A stretch of DNA of 64,000 nucleotides from Paenibacillus sp. FSL K6-3182 (GCF_037976325.1 NZ_CP150265.1:1443501-1507500), one strand, 5' to 3'. Shown: positions 1 through 9,161, counted from the stretch's first letter. Numbers and translations are program-made. The notes: a model not told the origin generated them from the sequence alone.

Positions 1-3000
1 ATCCATCGTTTCCAATCGATTCTCGCATAAGCTCGAATGCGGAAGGGCAGCTTCTGCAAATCGGCAGCGTCGTTCGCGCGAATAATCTTGGAGCGGCACT
101 CGCTGCTGCAGATGGCGGAAGCTTTATAAATATGCATGCACCGTATTTCCCTAAGCAAGCATGGTCTGAAATTTTAGCCTACTTAAAGCGCGGTGGAGGT
201 TTAATCAGCATCGGCGGCGTTCCATTCAAAAAACCAGTTTCAAAAAACGAAGCTGGCGTTTGGGAGCCAGAATCTGAGCAAACCGCCTATCACCGCGAGC
301 TTCATATTCATGAGGCTTTGCCTGTAGATGCAGCACCAATTATGAAATTGCGTGCAATGGAAGATCTTCCGCTGCTGCAAGGCAAAGAGTCCATGTTTGA
401 GGTTTCAAGCACTTGGAATCTAGTGCCGCATGTAACCAAAACGAGTGATTTGCCGCATCAGATGGGTTCTGCTGGACCGATGGATGCACAATTGTACCCG
501 CTTCTAAAGGGTGTTTCAGCAGAAGGAAGAGAAGTTGCAGCACCTGTCGTACTATGGGAGAACACGAAGGGAATGTTCGCAGGCGCGCGCTGGTTGTTCG
601 TAAATCAGCCGTTAACGGAGCTATTCTGGCAAAGCGGAGGTGCGGACGAGCTTCGCCGCTGGTCGGAATTCTGCTCAGCAGGCGTAACAGAGCTGTGGCT
701 GAAACCTAATTATGCGTCCTTCGAGCTGGATGAGCGTGCGATGCTGACGCTGCAAGTACAGAAGCTTAGTCGTTCTGCTGCTGCGACAGATTTGCCAGCT
801 GTAAGCTGGAGCTTTTCGATTACGATCCAGCATGAAAGCAAGCCAGATGAGCGGTGGACGAGCAGCATCAATGCGGAAGCAGCGAGCAAACAGCTTATCG
901 TTCGTATTCCCGTTCCTCTAGCAATCGTTAGCGGTTACTATAAGGTGGACTGTATCGCGGAGTCAACGGATGGAGAAGTACGCATTCTTCGCCAAGGCTT
1001 CTGGGGTTTTGATGCTGAGCTGCTTGCAGAGGGAACTCCGGTTACGAGCGAACGCGATTATTTCGTAAAAGACGGCAGACCGATGCCGGTTGTCGGCATG
1101 ACCTACATGACATCGGATGTTGCGCGCAAGTTTTTATTTTTGCCAAATGCATCGGTATGGGACCGTGATATGGCTCAGATGCGCAAAGCGGGCATCAACT
1201 GGATTAGAACCGGCATATGGACGGCTTATCGCAATATAATGCAGGTTGATGGCCATGCATCGGAAGAGGCGCTTCGCTCCATTGATGCGTTTCTGCTTAC
1301 AGCCAAACGCCATGATTTGCAGGTAACCTTTACTTTCTTCTCATTCACTCCGGAAACTTGGGAAGGCCAAAATCCTTATCTCGATCCGCGGAGTTTAGAA
1401 GCACAGAAACGGTTTATCCGCTCGATCATTTCGCGCCACAAACAATCGAAGCATGTCGATTGGGATTTAATTAACGAGCCGTCAATGTTTGATCCTCCTC
1501 GTATTTTTTCTGATGGACCAAGATCAGCACGCGATCCATTCGAGCAGGCGGCTTATGCAGCTTGGCTTAAGGAACGCCACGAATCTGTGGAGAAGCTGCA
1601 GAAGCTATGGAATATGACGCCAGAGCAGCTGCCGAGCTTTGAAGCGGTGAAAGTGCCCGAGCCAGAGGAAATCAACTTTGACGTTCAAGATATGCATCAA
1701 GGCAAGAAGGGTACTCGCTGGCTTGATTATGTATTGTTCTCCATGGATATGCATAATCGCTGGGCACAGGAGCTATACCAGGCCATTAAAGAAGAATGCC
1801 CAGATCATATGGTTACAGTCGGACAGGATGAAGCGCTTGGCGCGCAGAGGCCTTCACCATTCTTCTATGGCGAGGCTGTCGATTATACAACCGTGCATTC
1901 TTGGTGGTTGAATGATCATTTGGTTTGGGACAGTATTTTTGCTAAGACGGCAGATAAGCCGAATTTGGTGCAGGAAACGGGCATTATGTACGTGGAAACA
2001 CCAGAAGGACGCGCGAAACGTTCGGAAGCAGAACTACGCGATATTCTTGAGCGCAAATATGCCTATGCTTTTGCAACAGGTGGCGCAGGTGCGGTGCAAT
2101 GGATTTGGAATACGAATTTCTATATGGACAATGCGAATGAATCGCACATTGGCGCACTTCGTGCAGATGGCACGGAGAAGCCTGAGGCAAATGTATCTTA
2201 TGATTTCGGACGCTTCATGGGTGAAATCAGAGATTTGTTCAGAGGGCGGGAGCTTGAGGATACCGCAGTTGTTTTCCCTTATTCCAATGATTTTTCCAAT
2301 CGCAAGCTGGCGTTTGATGCAACAACAAAAGCAACGCGAGTGCTGGCTTATGAGCTGAACAAGCCATTCCGCGGCGCTTCGGAATATCACCTGGACGAGC
2401 TGGAAGCAAATCCGGTTAAGCTCGTTATTGTACCAAGTGCTCATAATATTGAAGACGCTGCAATGAACCAGCTGCTTAGCTACGTTGAACGTACAGGAGC
2501 AACGTTGCTGCTGACGGGTCCAACAAGCCTTGATGCATACTGGCGTCAAGTCGATCGTCATGCTGAGTTGTTTGGATCAAGAGAGCTTGTCAATGTACGC
2601 CGCGAAGAACTGCTTCGCATCGGTGATCGTTTGCTGCCTGTTTCTTATGGCAATCGGAGAATTGCTCAGGTATGGAAGGAATCGCAAAAAGGAACTTCTG
2701 CAGCTGAAGTCGATCAGCTTATCGAGCTATCGCACGGCAAAGGAAACATCCTTTGGTGTCCGCTGCCAGTAGAGCTGAATGATCGCATTGAGCCGATCTC
2801 AGCCATTTATGAGTTTGCGCTCACCTATGCAGGCTGCAGCGTGGAGCTGGATTGGATTAAAGGCGGACAACTGCCAGGTGTATATGGTCGTAAACTGTCC
2901 TTCCAAGACGGCGCGTTATTCACATTCGTATCCGAGTTCAGCTTGAATGTCGATATTGAGGTGAAAGACCCTTTAACCGGCGTTTCCTACGCTTTTACGC

Positions 3001-3110
3001 TGGAGAAGGAACGGTCTGTACTCTTTGCAGTGGATAAAAACGGTCAGCTGCTGTCCGTTTACCGGCCTGATCAGGTAAATGTGAATGTAATTCCTGCAAA
3101 CAACGATTAA
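1..3110 (+). CDS. Clan GH-A glycosidase (beta-galactosidase/GH42-like), 5' end cut by window
   Basis: The reading frame is open from base 3 with no stop, so the gene begins before the window; the first internal ATG is at 132 and is not convincing as a start. The middle part reads as a TIM-barrel clan-A hydrolase: the segment VDWDLINEPSMF holds the acid/base Glu of an NEP motif, and KPNLVQETGIM holds a likely nucleophile Glu. After the barrel comes a glutamine-amidotransferase-like region (VVFPYSNDF ... LVIVPSAHNI ... GATLLLTGP) that resembles the GH42 trimerisation domain, then a small beta domain. The substrate is not evident. The alpha-mannosidase gene follows 17 bases later, so the two are probably one operon for glycan breakdown. 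No signal peptide can be judged because the N-terminus is missing. A GH5- or GH2-like specificity is not excluded. Confidence 0.75.
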   Translation, partial: PSFPIDSRISSNAEGQLLQIGSVVRANNLGAALAAADGGSFINMHAPYFPKQAWSEILAYLKRGGGLISIGGVPFKKPVSKNEAGVWEPESEQTAYHRELHIHEALPVDAAPIMKLRAMEDLPLLQGKESMFEVSSTWNLVPHVTKTSDLPHQMGSAGPMDAQLYPLLKGVSAEGREVAAPVVLWENTKGMFAGARWLFVNQPLTELFWQSGGADELRRWSEFCSAGVTELWLKPNYASFELDERAMLTLQVQKLSRSAAATDLPAVSWSFSITIQHESKPDERWTSSINAEAASKQLIVRIPVPLAIVSGYYKVDCIAESTDGEVRILRQGFWGFDAELLAEGTPVTSERDYFVKDGRPMPVVGMTYMTSDVARKFLFLPNASVWDRDMAQMRKAGINWIRTGIWTAYRNIMQVDGHASEEALRSIDAFLLTAKRHDLQVTFTFFSFTPETWEGQNPYLDPRSLEAQKRFIRSIISRHKQSKHVDWDLINEPSMFDPPRIFSDGPRSARDPFEQAAYAAWLKERHESVEKLQKLWNMTPEQLPSFEAVKVPEPEEINFDVQDMHQGKKGTRWLDYVLFSMDMHNRWAQELYQAIKEECPDHMVTVGQDEALGAQRPSPFFYGEAVDYTTVHSWWLNDHLVWDSIFAKTADKPNLVQETGIMYVETPEGRAKRSEAELRDILERKYAYAFATGGAGAVQWIWNTNFYMDNANESHIGALRADGTEKPEANVSYDFGRFMGEIRDLFRGRELEDTAVVFPYSNDFSNRKLAFDATTKATRVLAYELNKPFRGASEYHLDELEANPVKLVIVPSAHNIEDAAMNQLLSYVERTGATLLLTGPTSLDAYWRQVDRHAELFGSRELVNVRREELLRIGDRLLPVSYGNRRIAQVWKESQKGTSAAEVDQLIELSHGKGNILWCPLPVELNDRIEPISAIYEFALTYAGCSVELDWIKGGQLPGVYGRKLSFQDGALFTFVSEFSLNVDIEVKDPLTGVSYAFTLEKERSVLFAVDKNGQLLSVYRPDQVNVNVIPANND

Positions 3111-3130
3111 CAAGAAGAGGTGTTCTAGTG

Positions 3131-5869
3131 ATGAAAGACAAACGAACAGCCCATATCATCTCGCATACCCACTGGGATCGGGAATGGTATTTGCCATATG
3201 AGAAGCACCATGTATTGCTAGTAAAATTGATGGATACGCTGCTTCATACACTTGATACGGATCCGGACTTCAAAAGCTTTTATTTGGACGGCCAAACGAT
3301 CATTTTGGAAGATTATTTGCAGGTTCGCCCCGAGAATCGTGAGCGCCTAGAACGTTATATTAAAGAAGGCCGTATTCCGATCGGGCCTTGGTATATTTTG
3401 CAGGATGCCTTCCTGACAAGCAGTGAAGCGAATCTTCGCAATTTGCAAATCGGGCATCAGGATGCGAGCCGTTATGGAACGATTGCAAAAGTTGGATATT
3501 TTCCAGATACGTTCGGAAATATCGGTCAAGCCCCGCAAATTTTGCGTCAAGCCGGCATCGATAATGCGGTATTTGGCAGAGGCGTGAAGCCAACGGGCTT
3601 TAACAATACAGTAGCAGATTCCGATTATGAATCATCCTTCTCTGAGCTGATTTGGGAAGGGCCAGACGGCTCGCAAGTGCTGGGCGTATTGTTCGCCAAC
3701 TGGTACTGCAACGGCATGGAAGTGCCTACAGATGAAGCAAGCGCCAAGGAATATTGGGAGCGCAAGCTGGCTGAGGCAGAGAAGTATGCTGCTACAGGCC
3801 AATTGCTGTTCATGAACGGATGCGACCATCAGCCGATTCAGCAGGATCTGTCTGCTGCGCTGAAAACAGCAAGAGAGCTTTTCCCTGATACAGAATTCAT
3901 TCATTCGAATTTCCAAGATTATTTGGCGTCGGTGAATGCTTCGCTTACACGCGAGCTGTCTGTCGTGAAAGGCGAGCTTCGCAGCCAACGTACAGACGGC
4001 TGGTCAACGCTTGTGAATACAGCTTCCGCACGTGTTTATTTGAAGCAAATGAATCAGCTTGGTCAGGCCATGCTGGAGAAGGTAGCGGAGCCGCTTGCTG
4101 CGCTTGCTTATTCACTTGGTCACGAATACCCGCATCACTTGTTTACTTACGCTTGGAAAACACTGATGCAGAACCATCCGCATGATAGCATTTGCGGCTG
4201 CAGCGTGGACGAGGTTCACCGTGAGATGGTGACTCGCTTCGATAAGAGCCGTCATATTGCGGAAGCGATTATTGACGATAGCAAAGTGATAATTGCCGAT
4301 GCGGTTGACACTTCCATATTTGAACAATATGGCGAAGATGCATTGCCGTTTGTTGTGTATAATACAACGGGCTGGGATCGCAGCGGAGTAGTAGAGGTTG
4401 AGCTGGACATCGCTCGCATTTACTTCCGTGATGGTTTGTCGCTGGATGTGATGAACAAGAAAATGTATGCTGTCGATGTAACGGGCAGAACGCTTGTTAA
4501 TTCAAGCGGCGAAGCCATTGCGCATACAGCTTCTGATATGGGACTTCAATTCGGTTATGATCTGCCAGATGACAAGTTCCGTCAGCCATATATGAGCCGA
4601 AAAGTGAAGCTGACATTCGAAGCAGCGGAAGTTGCTGCGCTAGGCTTGGCAGCTTATGGCTATGTTCGAAATGCGAAAGCAGAATTGCAGCCATCACAAT
4701 CGATGGTTGCTTGCGAGCATGCGCTTGAGAATGAATGGCTTCGAATTGATATCGCGCAGGACGGATCGTTTAACTTGACCGATAAACGCAGCGGTCAAAT
4801 CTATCGCGAGCTTGGCGTGTATGAGAATACTGGCGATATCGGCAACGAATATATGTATAAGCAGCCAACCGGCGAGCAAACTTTGACAACGAAGGGTGTA
4901 CCTGCAAGCATTCGTCTAATCGAGAATACGGCATACCGTGCGGCATTCGAGATCGTTCATGAATGGGCTGTTCCTGCTTCAGCAGAACCATACTTCGAAG
5001 TTGAGAAGCAAGAGGCTGTTTATTTCCCTGAGCGGAAGTCACAACGTACAGAAACGACAGTTCCTCTTACAATCAGGACTGAAATTGCAATAAGCCGCAA
5101 AGGCGAAGGGGTAGAATGGAAATCCTCCTTCAACAACCAAGCGAAGGATCACCGGGTTCGCGTATTGTTCCCAACAGATTTGGAAACAGCGGTTCATCAA
5201 GCGGACTCCATCTTTGAGGTTGCAACGCGTGATAACGAGCCGGCAGCAGAGTGGATCAATCCTAGCAACGCACAGCATCAGCAGGCGTTTGTTGATGTGA
5301 GCGGCGAGCAAGCTGGTTTGACGGTTGCCAACCTTGGCCTGAATGAATACGAAGTATTGCGCGATGGACGTAACTCCATTGCGATTACATTGCTTCGTGC
5401 AGTTGCTGAGCTTGGTGATTGGGGCGTATTCCCTACACCAGAAGCACAATGCTTGGGTGAGCAAAGCTTCAGCTTGACGATCCTTCCACATAACGGCGAC
5501 GGAGTTGCATCCGGTGCATATGCGGCGGCATATCAGTTCCAAGTGCCGTGGACAGTTAGCCAGACAGGCGTACATGCCGGCAAGCTTGCTCCAAATGGCG
5601 CTTTATTCGCTTGGGACGGCAGTGGACTAGCGTTCTCCTCCATGAAGGTGAATGAGCAATCTGGCGATTTCATGCTTAGATGGTTTAATATGAAGCCTTC
5701 TGAAACGGCGCTTAAGCTGTCAGAAGCAGCAGCTGTATCACTTGAACAAGCTTATAAAAGTAATGTGCTTGAGCATGAAGTCGAAAATCTTGCTGTAGAT
5801 GGACAATCGCTGCTTGAAGTATCGGTTGGTCCTTGTGAGATTTTGACCATTGGGATTAAGCATTCATAA
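3131..5869 (+). CDS. Alpha-mannosidase, glycoside hydrolase family 38
   Basis: The 912-residue protein opens with the GH38 signature SHTHWDREWYLPYE, whose His and Asp bind zinc, then has YFPDTFGN with the likely nucleophile Asp, the fold GPWYILQDAFLTS, and HPHDSICGCS in the linker before the C-terminal beta domains. It lacks a signal peptide and is probably cytoplasmic, acting on imported alpha-mannosyl oligosaccharides. GTG 3128 and ATG 3131 are adjacent; the RBS AAGAAGAGGTG at 3112-3121 fits ATG 3131 slightly better. It lies directly after the clan-A glycosidase and is followed by a strong terminator, so it closes that operon. Length is in the normal range for bacterial GH38 enzymes. Confidence 0.93.
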   Translation: MKDKRTAHIISHTHWDREWYLPYEKHHVLLVKLMDTLLHTLDTDPDFKSFYLDGQTIILEDYLQVRPENRERLERYIKEGRIPIGPWYILQDAFLTSSEANLRNLQIGHQDASRYGTIAKVGYFPDTFGNIGQAPQILRQAGIDNAVFGRGVKPTGFNNTVADSDYESSFSELIWEGPDGSQVLGVLFANWYCNGMEVPTDEASAKEYWERKLAEAEKYAATGQLLFMNGCDHQPIQQDLSAALKTARELFPDTEFIHSNFQDYLASVNASLTRELSVVKGELRSQRTDGWSTLVNTASARVYLKQMNQLGQAMLEKVAEPLAALAYSLGHEYPHHLFTYAWKTLMQNHPHDSICGCSVDEVHREMVTRFDKSRHIAEAIIDDSKVIIADAVDTSIFEQYGEDALPFVVYNTTGWDRSGVVEVELDIARIYFRDGLSLDVMNKKMYAVDVTGRTLVNSSGEAIAHTASDMGLQFGYDLPDDKFRQPYMSRKVKLTFEAAEVAALGLAAYGYVRNAKAELQPSQSMVACEHALENEWLRIDIAQDGSFNLTDKRSGQIYRELGVYENTGDIGNEYMYKQPTGEQTLTTKGVPASIRLIENTAYRAAFEIVHEWAVPASAEPYFEVEKQEAVYFPERKSQRTETTVPLTIRTEIAISRKGEGVEWKSSFNNQAKDHRVRVLFPTDLETAVHQADSIFEVATRDNEPAAEWINPSNAQHQQAFVDVSGEQAGLTVANLGLNEYEVLRDGRNSIAITLLRAVAELGDWGVFPTPEAQCLGEQSFSLTILPHNGDGVASGAYAAAYQFQVPWTVSQTGVHAGKLAPNGALFAWDGSGLAFSSMKVNEQSGDFMLRWFNMKPSETALKLSEAAAVSLEQAYKSNVLEHEVENLAVDGQSLLEVSVGPCEILTIGIKHS

Positions 5870-5877
5870 ATAGTAAC

Positions 5878-5918
5878 GAAGCCCTCTGCTATGGACTGCC
5901 ATACGGAGGGCTTCTTTT
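5878..5918 (+). terminator. Intrinsic terminator after alpha-mannosidase
   Basis: The arms GAAGCCCTC (5878-5886) and GAGGGCTTC (5906-5914) are perfectly complementary and are followed by TTTTT. The structure lies 8 bases after the mannosidase stop. Confidence 0.9.
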
Positions 5919-6007
5919 TATGAATAGAAAGGCATAGGCTATTATCTCGCATTCCAATAATTGTTGCTGAAACTCTCGCAATATCGCTAACAGAGACAGT
6001 TGCGGCA

Positions 6008-6016
6008 TGCTATAAT
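6008..6016 (+). promoter_or_regulatory. Extended -10 promoter of the YolD-like gene
   Basis: TGCTATAAT is a perfect extended -10 element (TGn plus TATAAT). No good -35 box is visible, as is usual for extended -10 promoters. Transcription would start near 6023 and pass a terminator-like hairpin before the gene. Confidence 0.6.
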
Positions 6017-6050
6017 AGATATATTCGCGTAACTTAGATCGATAGGAACA

Positions 6051-6080
6051 GGGTCTCCTCGAGCGGAGGGGCCTTTTTTT
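6051..6080 (+). terminator. Leader terminator/attenuator upstream of YolD-like gene
   Basis: An imperfect G/C-rich stem (GGTCTCC with GGAGGGGCC, wobble pairs and a bulge) is followed by seven T residues. It lies between the promoter and the start codon, so it would limit transcription into 6121-6360 or produce a short RNA of about 55 bases. The pairing is imperfect, hence moderate confidence. Confidence 0.5.
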
Positions 6081-6120
6081 ATTGAAAATACGGGTACATA
6101 CCTAGCAGGAGGGGAACAAG

Positions 6121-6360
6121 GTGGCAAAAGGACCAAAGAGGCCTACTAGAGATGAATTTGAGCTGGAAGAGCTGGGCGAGCGGCTGGTTGAAGCAAAGCA
6201 AGAAGGCACAGAGCTGCTTCTTACGATATGGGCAGCAGAGCAAGTTAGAGGCGTCATTACGGTGCTCGATTCAAGAACAAAAAAGGTTCATGTGGAATAC
6301 ATGGGCAGCGTAACAAAGGTTCCTTTTATGGATATTATGAAGGTGGAAAGCCCTTATTAA
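6121..6360 (+). CDS. YolD-like family protein
   Basis: The 79-residue protein has the small beta-strand pattern of the YolD-like family, with a central V-RGVITVLDSRTKKVHVEYMG segment followed by a short hydrophobic strand and VPFMDIMKVE. YolD-like genes in Bacillus-group genomes often lie next to Y-family polymerase genes or prophages; neither is seen here. The start is GTG at 6121, supported by AGGAGGGG at 6107-6114 with normal spacing. The biochemical role of the family is unknown to me. The gene stands alone between two terminator-like hairpins. Confidence 0.7.
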   Translation: MAKGPKRPTRDEFELEELGERLVEAKQEGTELLLTIWAAEQVRGVITVLDSRTKKVHVEYMGSVTKVPFMDIMKVESPY

Positions 6361-6402
6361 TATCATAACCGGGCAGCAATAACATATGAGCTTTCTATAA
6401 AA

Positions 6403-6444
6403 GGTTTCCCTCGTTCATTCGTTGAGCGTTGGGGGCCTTTTTTT
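6403..6444 (+). terminator. Probable terminator after YolD-like gene
   Basis: GGTTTCCCTCG pairs with CGTTGGGGGCC through several wobble pairs and two mismatches, followed by seven T residues. The stem is weak but the T-tract is clear. Confidence 0.5.
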
Positions 6445-6488
6445 AAGCTGGAATATTGCCTAGATGGATATGTTCGAGCCTGCATTGT

Positions 6489-6517
6489 TTGAGCAATTGT
6501 CCTTGGAGGATTATAAT
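6489..6517 (+). promoter_or_regulatory. Sigma-A promoter of the M29 aminopeptidase gene
   Basis: TTGAGC at 6489-6494 and TATAAT at 6512-6517 are separated by 17 bases, and the gene starts 59 bases after the -10 box. Confidence 0.7.
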
Positions 6518-6575
6518 AGAAGAAGGTTATGGACGATGCAACAAATGAACTGATTATGAAGGAGGATTTACATAC

Positions 6576-7808
6576 ATGTATCCAACACCGCAACAATTAG
6601 AAAATTACGCAGAGCTGGTCGTTAAGGTTGGCGTCAACGTGCAGCAGGGACAAACGGTTGTTGTCATGGCACCAATTACAGCAGCTCCACTCGTACGGCT
6701 TATTGCATCAGAGGCTTATAAGACAGGCGCAAAAAATGTCCATGTGGAATATAACGATGAGGAGCTTTCCCGCATCAAATACAAGCAGGCGCCTGAAGAG
6801 GCTTTCTCGGAGTATCCGATGTGGCGTGCCAAAGCTTGGGAAGAGTTTGTGGAAAATGGCGCAGCGTTCATCACCATCTACTCTCCGAACCCAGACTTGC
6901 TTAACGATGTAGATGCGAAGCGCGTTGCAACAGCATCAAAAACAGCTTCAACTGCGCTTAGCGGCTATCGCGGTTCACTAATGAATCATACGAATGCTTG
7001 GTCGCTTGTATCCTATGCTACTCCGGAATGGGCAGCTAAAGTATTTCCGAATCTCTCGCAAGAAGAAGCGGTGCAGAAGCTTTGGGAACGCATTGTTGAC
7101 GCTACTCGGATTGGCTTGGAAGATCCTGTTCAAGCGTGGAAAGCGCATAATGCCAAGCTGCTTCAGATGGTTGAGCTGCTGAATGGCAAGCGCTACAAGC
7201 AGCTTCAATATGAAGCGCCAGGCACGAATCTGACGATAGACCTGCCGGATGGACATATTTGGTTAGGCGGCTCCAAAGCAAATGCTAAGGGCGTTTACTT
7301 TAATCCGAATATGCCAACGGAAGAAGTATTCACTATGCCAAATAAGGATGGTGTGAACGGAACGGTTCGCAGCACCAAGCCTTTGAATTACAACGGTCAA
7401 GTCATTAATGGCTTCAGTTTGACCTTTAAGGATGGCAAAGTAGTCGATCATTCCGCTGAGCAGGGATATGAGGCGCTCACTAATTTGCTTAACACGGATG
7501 AAGGGGCAAGGCATCTCGGTGAAGTAGCGCTAGTGCCGCATGATTCACCGATTTCGAACTCCAATGTCACGTTTTTCAATACACTGTATGATGAGAACGC
7601 GTCCTGTCATCTTGCACTGGGTCAAGCGTACCCGGTCAATATCCAAGGCGGTACAAAAATGTCAGCTGAGGAGCTTCTCGCTCATGGCGCAAACAGAAGC
7701 CTTACGCATGAAGACTTCATGATCGGCTCGGCTGATATGAATATTGATGGTGTGACGCAGGATGGCACTCGCGAACCTATCTTCCGCAACGGCAATTGGG
7801 CGATTTAA
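6576..7808 (+). CDS. M29-family metallo-aminopeptidase (AmpS/PepS type)
   Basis: The 410-residue protein has the normal length and full pattern of peptidase family M29 (thermophilic aminopeptidase, AmpS, PepS). The five metal ligands expected for the two-metal centre are visible: Glu250 (PTEEVFTMP), Glu316 (LGEVALV), His345 (SCHLALG), His378 (SLTHEDFMIG) and Asp380. It removes N-terminal residues from peptides in the cytoplasm. ATG 6576 is supported by AAGGAGGA about 9 bases upstream. The gene is monocistronic, with its own sigma-A promoter and a terminator, and forms the left flank of the phage-tail island. Confidence 0.93.
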   Translation: MYPTPQQLENYAELVVKVGVNVQQGQTVVVMAPITAAPLVRLIASEAYKTGAKNVHVEYNDEELSRIKYKQAPEEAFSEYPMWRAKAWEEFVENGAAFITIYSPNPDLLNDVDAKRVATASKTASTALSGYRGSLMNHTNAWSLVSYATPEWAAKVFPNLSQEEAVQKLWERIVDATRIGLEDPVQAWKAHNAKLLQMVELLNGKRYKQLQYEAPGTNLTIDLPDGHIWLGGSKANAKGVYFNPNMPTEEVFTMPNKDGVNGTVRSTKPLNYNGQVINGFSLTFKDGKVVDHSAEQGYEALTNLLNTDEGARHLGEVALVPHDSPISNSNVTFFNTLYDENASCHLALGQAYPVNIQGGTKMSAEELLAHGANRSLTHEDFMIGSADMNIDGVTQDGTREPIFRNGNWAI

Positions 7809-7838
7809 TTCGTCTGATCTTGAAAAGTATAAAAAAAG

Positions 7839-7879
7839 GCTCCTATTCCGCAGTATTGGCTGTGGTATAGGAGCTTTTT
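7839..7879 (+). terminator. Intrinsic terminator after aminopeptidase
   Basis: GCTCCTAT (7839-7846) pairs perfectly with ATAGGAGC (7867-7874) and is followed by TTTTT; a run of seven A residues precedes it. The rest of 7880-8060 holds nothing I recognise. Confidence 0.85.
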
Positions 7880-8060
7880 GTGTTTATTGGTGCATTTGGG
7901 AGTTCGTATGTGATTTTACGGCTGTATTCACGATATTAACAGGAGTATTTCCAGTTAAATGCGGTAAATACGTCAATTTCAGCTGGATTAGCGGGAGCTT
8001 TTCCTGTAAGCGTGAATTTGCACAGCAGCATCCTCATCGAACAATGCAGAATACAGCCAA

Positions 8061-8471
8061 TTAAAAATAAAACTTCTGCATTTCCGTAGGCACGCCATTT
8101 CTTCTTAGCAGCTCTTCAAGCGTCTCGCTGGGAGCAGGAGAATCGCCTGCTGTCAGCAGCCTTACGGCAAACTTGCTAGCTTGTCGCTCATATTTTCCAA
8201 CATTAAAAAACGATTGCTCATCCAGCCAAAAACGGTTGAAGCCAGGATGCAAGCGGTCATGCCCGAGCTCATGCGCGCATACGAAGCGGCGCCAATTATC
8301 CGGAAGCGAATCGTGAATGACAATAAACCGGCGGCGCAGTTTTTTGAAATAGAGACCACGCGTGCCTTCTCCGAGGTCGGCGTAACGGATATGAATGCCA
8401 AGGCCCTCAGCGATGATGAATGGATCGTTAGTCTTATATTTTCGAATGAGCTTCAAAATCATTTTATCCAT
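8061..8471 (-). CDS. ImmA/IrrE-type metalloprotease (putative anti-repressor)
   Basis: The 136-residue protein carries the zincin motif HELGH (in VCAHELGHDRLHPG) plus the N-terminal helix and beta strands of the ImmA/IrrE family, but not the large C-terminal domain of IrrE. In ICEBs1 and related phages ImmA cleaves the Xre-type repressor ImmR encoded next to it, which starts induction. Here the gene lies 8 bases downstream of an Xre repressor gene on the same strand, the same arrangement. I infer that it inactivates that repressor and thereby induces the tail operon. The catalytic His, Glu and His are all present. Confidence 0.88.
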   Translation of the reverse strand: MDKMILKLIRKYKTNDPFIIAEGLGIHIRYADLGEGTRGLYFKKLRRRFIVIHDSLPDNWRRFVCAHELGHDRLHPGFNRFWLDEQSFFNVGKYERQASKFAVRLLTAGDSPAPSETLEELLRRNGVPTEMQKFYF

Positions 8472-8479
8472 AGCAACAC

Positions 8480-8905
8480 CTACCCTTTGGCATCATCAGG
8501 AGCATCGTTAGTCGGCTCGGTCTTTTTTTTGTGCTTATTCATATGCTTAGCTTCCCAGAACAACCCTGTAAGCACATCCATGACGCGCTGACGATCGGTA
8601 GCACTTAGCGGCACGCCGTCAAACATAATTTCCCCGTCTTCCTCAAGCAGCTTTTTAAAGTCGCGCTTATCTTTATACGTAGCCCACTCAGGTATAGTTG
8701 CCGAGGCTGCATCGCGGCCAAGCAAATAATCGGTTGTTGTCAGTAAGATATCCGCCATTTTTTGCAAATCCTCACTTGTTGGTGTTACCCGATCATTCTC
8801 GATATGACCAAAGTTAGAGCGGCCCATCTCGAGTTTTGCGGCGACATCCTGCTGCGTTAATCCGCGCTCAACCCTCAATTGTTTAATTCGTGCACCCAAT
8901 GACAT
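8480..8905 (-). CDS. Xre-family repressor of the phage-tail island (ImmR-like)
   Basis: The 141-residue protein has an N-terminal helix-turn-helix of the Xre/HTH_3 type (residues about 5-62: IKQLRVERGLTQQDVAAKLEM ... ADILLTTTDYLLG split across the usual helices), followed by a charged C-terminal half of the kind ImmA proteases cut. The RBS GGAGGG precedes its ATG on the minus strand. It is divergent from the activator gene, with a 256-base region between them that holds four copies of a 13-bp palindrome. It most likely represses both its own promoter and the activator promoter. Confidence 0.9.
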   Translation of the reverse strand: MSLGARIKQLRVERGLTQQDVAAKLEMGRSNFGHIENDRVTPTSEDLQKMADILLTTTDYLLGRDAASATIPEWATYKDKRDFKKLLEEDGEIMFDGVPLSATDRQRVMDVLTGLFWEAKHMNKHKKKTEPTNDAPDDAKG

Positions 8906-9161
8906 TATAAATACCCTCCGTTTTTGAATATTTGGTATTTTAAATACTTGACGGTAATTAAAATACCAAATACAATGAGATTCATCAGACGAACACTTAA
9001 AGAAATGTATTAGTAGATCATAGTCGCTATTTTAACTACTTAAAAGTAAGTATATTTTTGATTAGGAGTATTGTCAATACCGGAGAAGCCGCTATATTTT
9101 TTTGTTGTGAACGGTATTTTAAATACTCAATATTCATTAAAACCTAGGGGAGGTTATTTGA
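8906..9161. promoter_or_regulatory. Divergent control region with four 13-bp palindromic operators
   Basis: Two perfect copies of GTATTTTAAATAC occur at 8935-8947 and 9114-9126. A third perfect palindrome with a variant half-site, GTATTGTCAATAC, lies at 9068-9080. A near copy, GTAATTAAAATAC, lies at 8954-8966, 19 bases from the first, centre to centre. The first pair is also part of a 13-bp inverted repeat (8929-8941 with 8960-8972). Two sites sit close to the repressor start and two close to the activator, as expected for Xre operators. No clear -35/-10 pair is asserted. Confidence 0.75.

Noticed and set aside
132..134. ATG as the true start of the first glycosidase
   Set aside because: The frame stays open upstream to the window edge with protein-like sequence, so the gene is truncated rather than starting here.
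1678..2561. Overlapping ORFs inside the first glycosidase on both strands
   Set aside because: They lie fully within a clear coding gene, lack RBSs and have no recognisable protein features.
5039..5575. 178-residue minus-strand ORF within the alpha-mannosidase gene
   Set aside because: It is Cys/Arg-rich and low-quality, in antisense to a well-supported GH38 gene, so it is a shadow frame.
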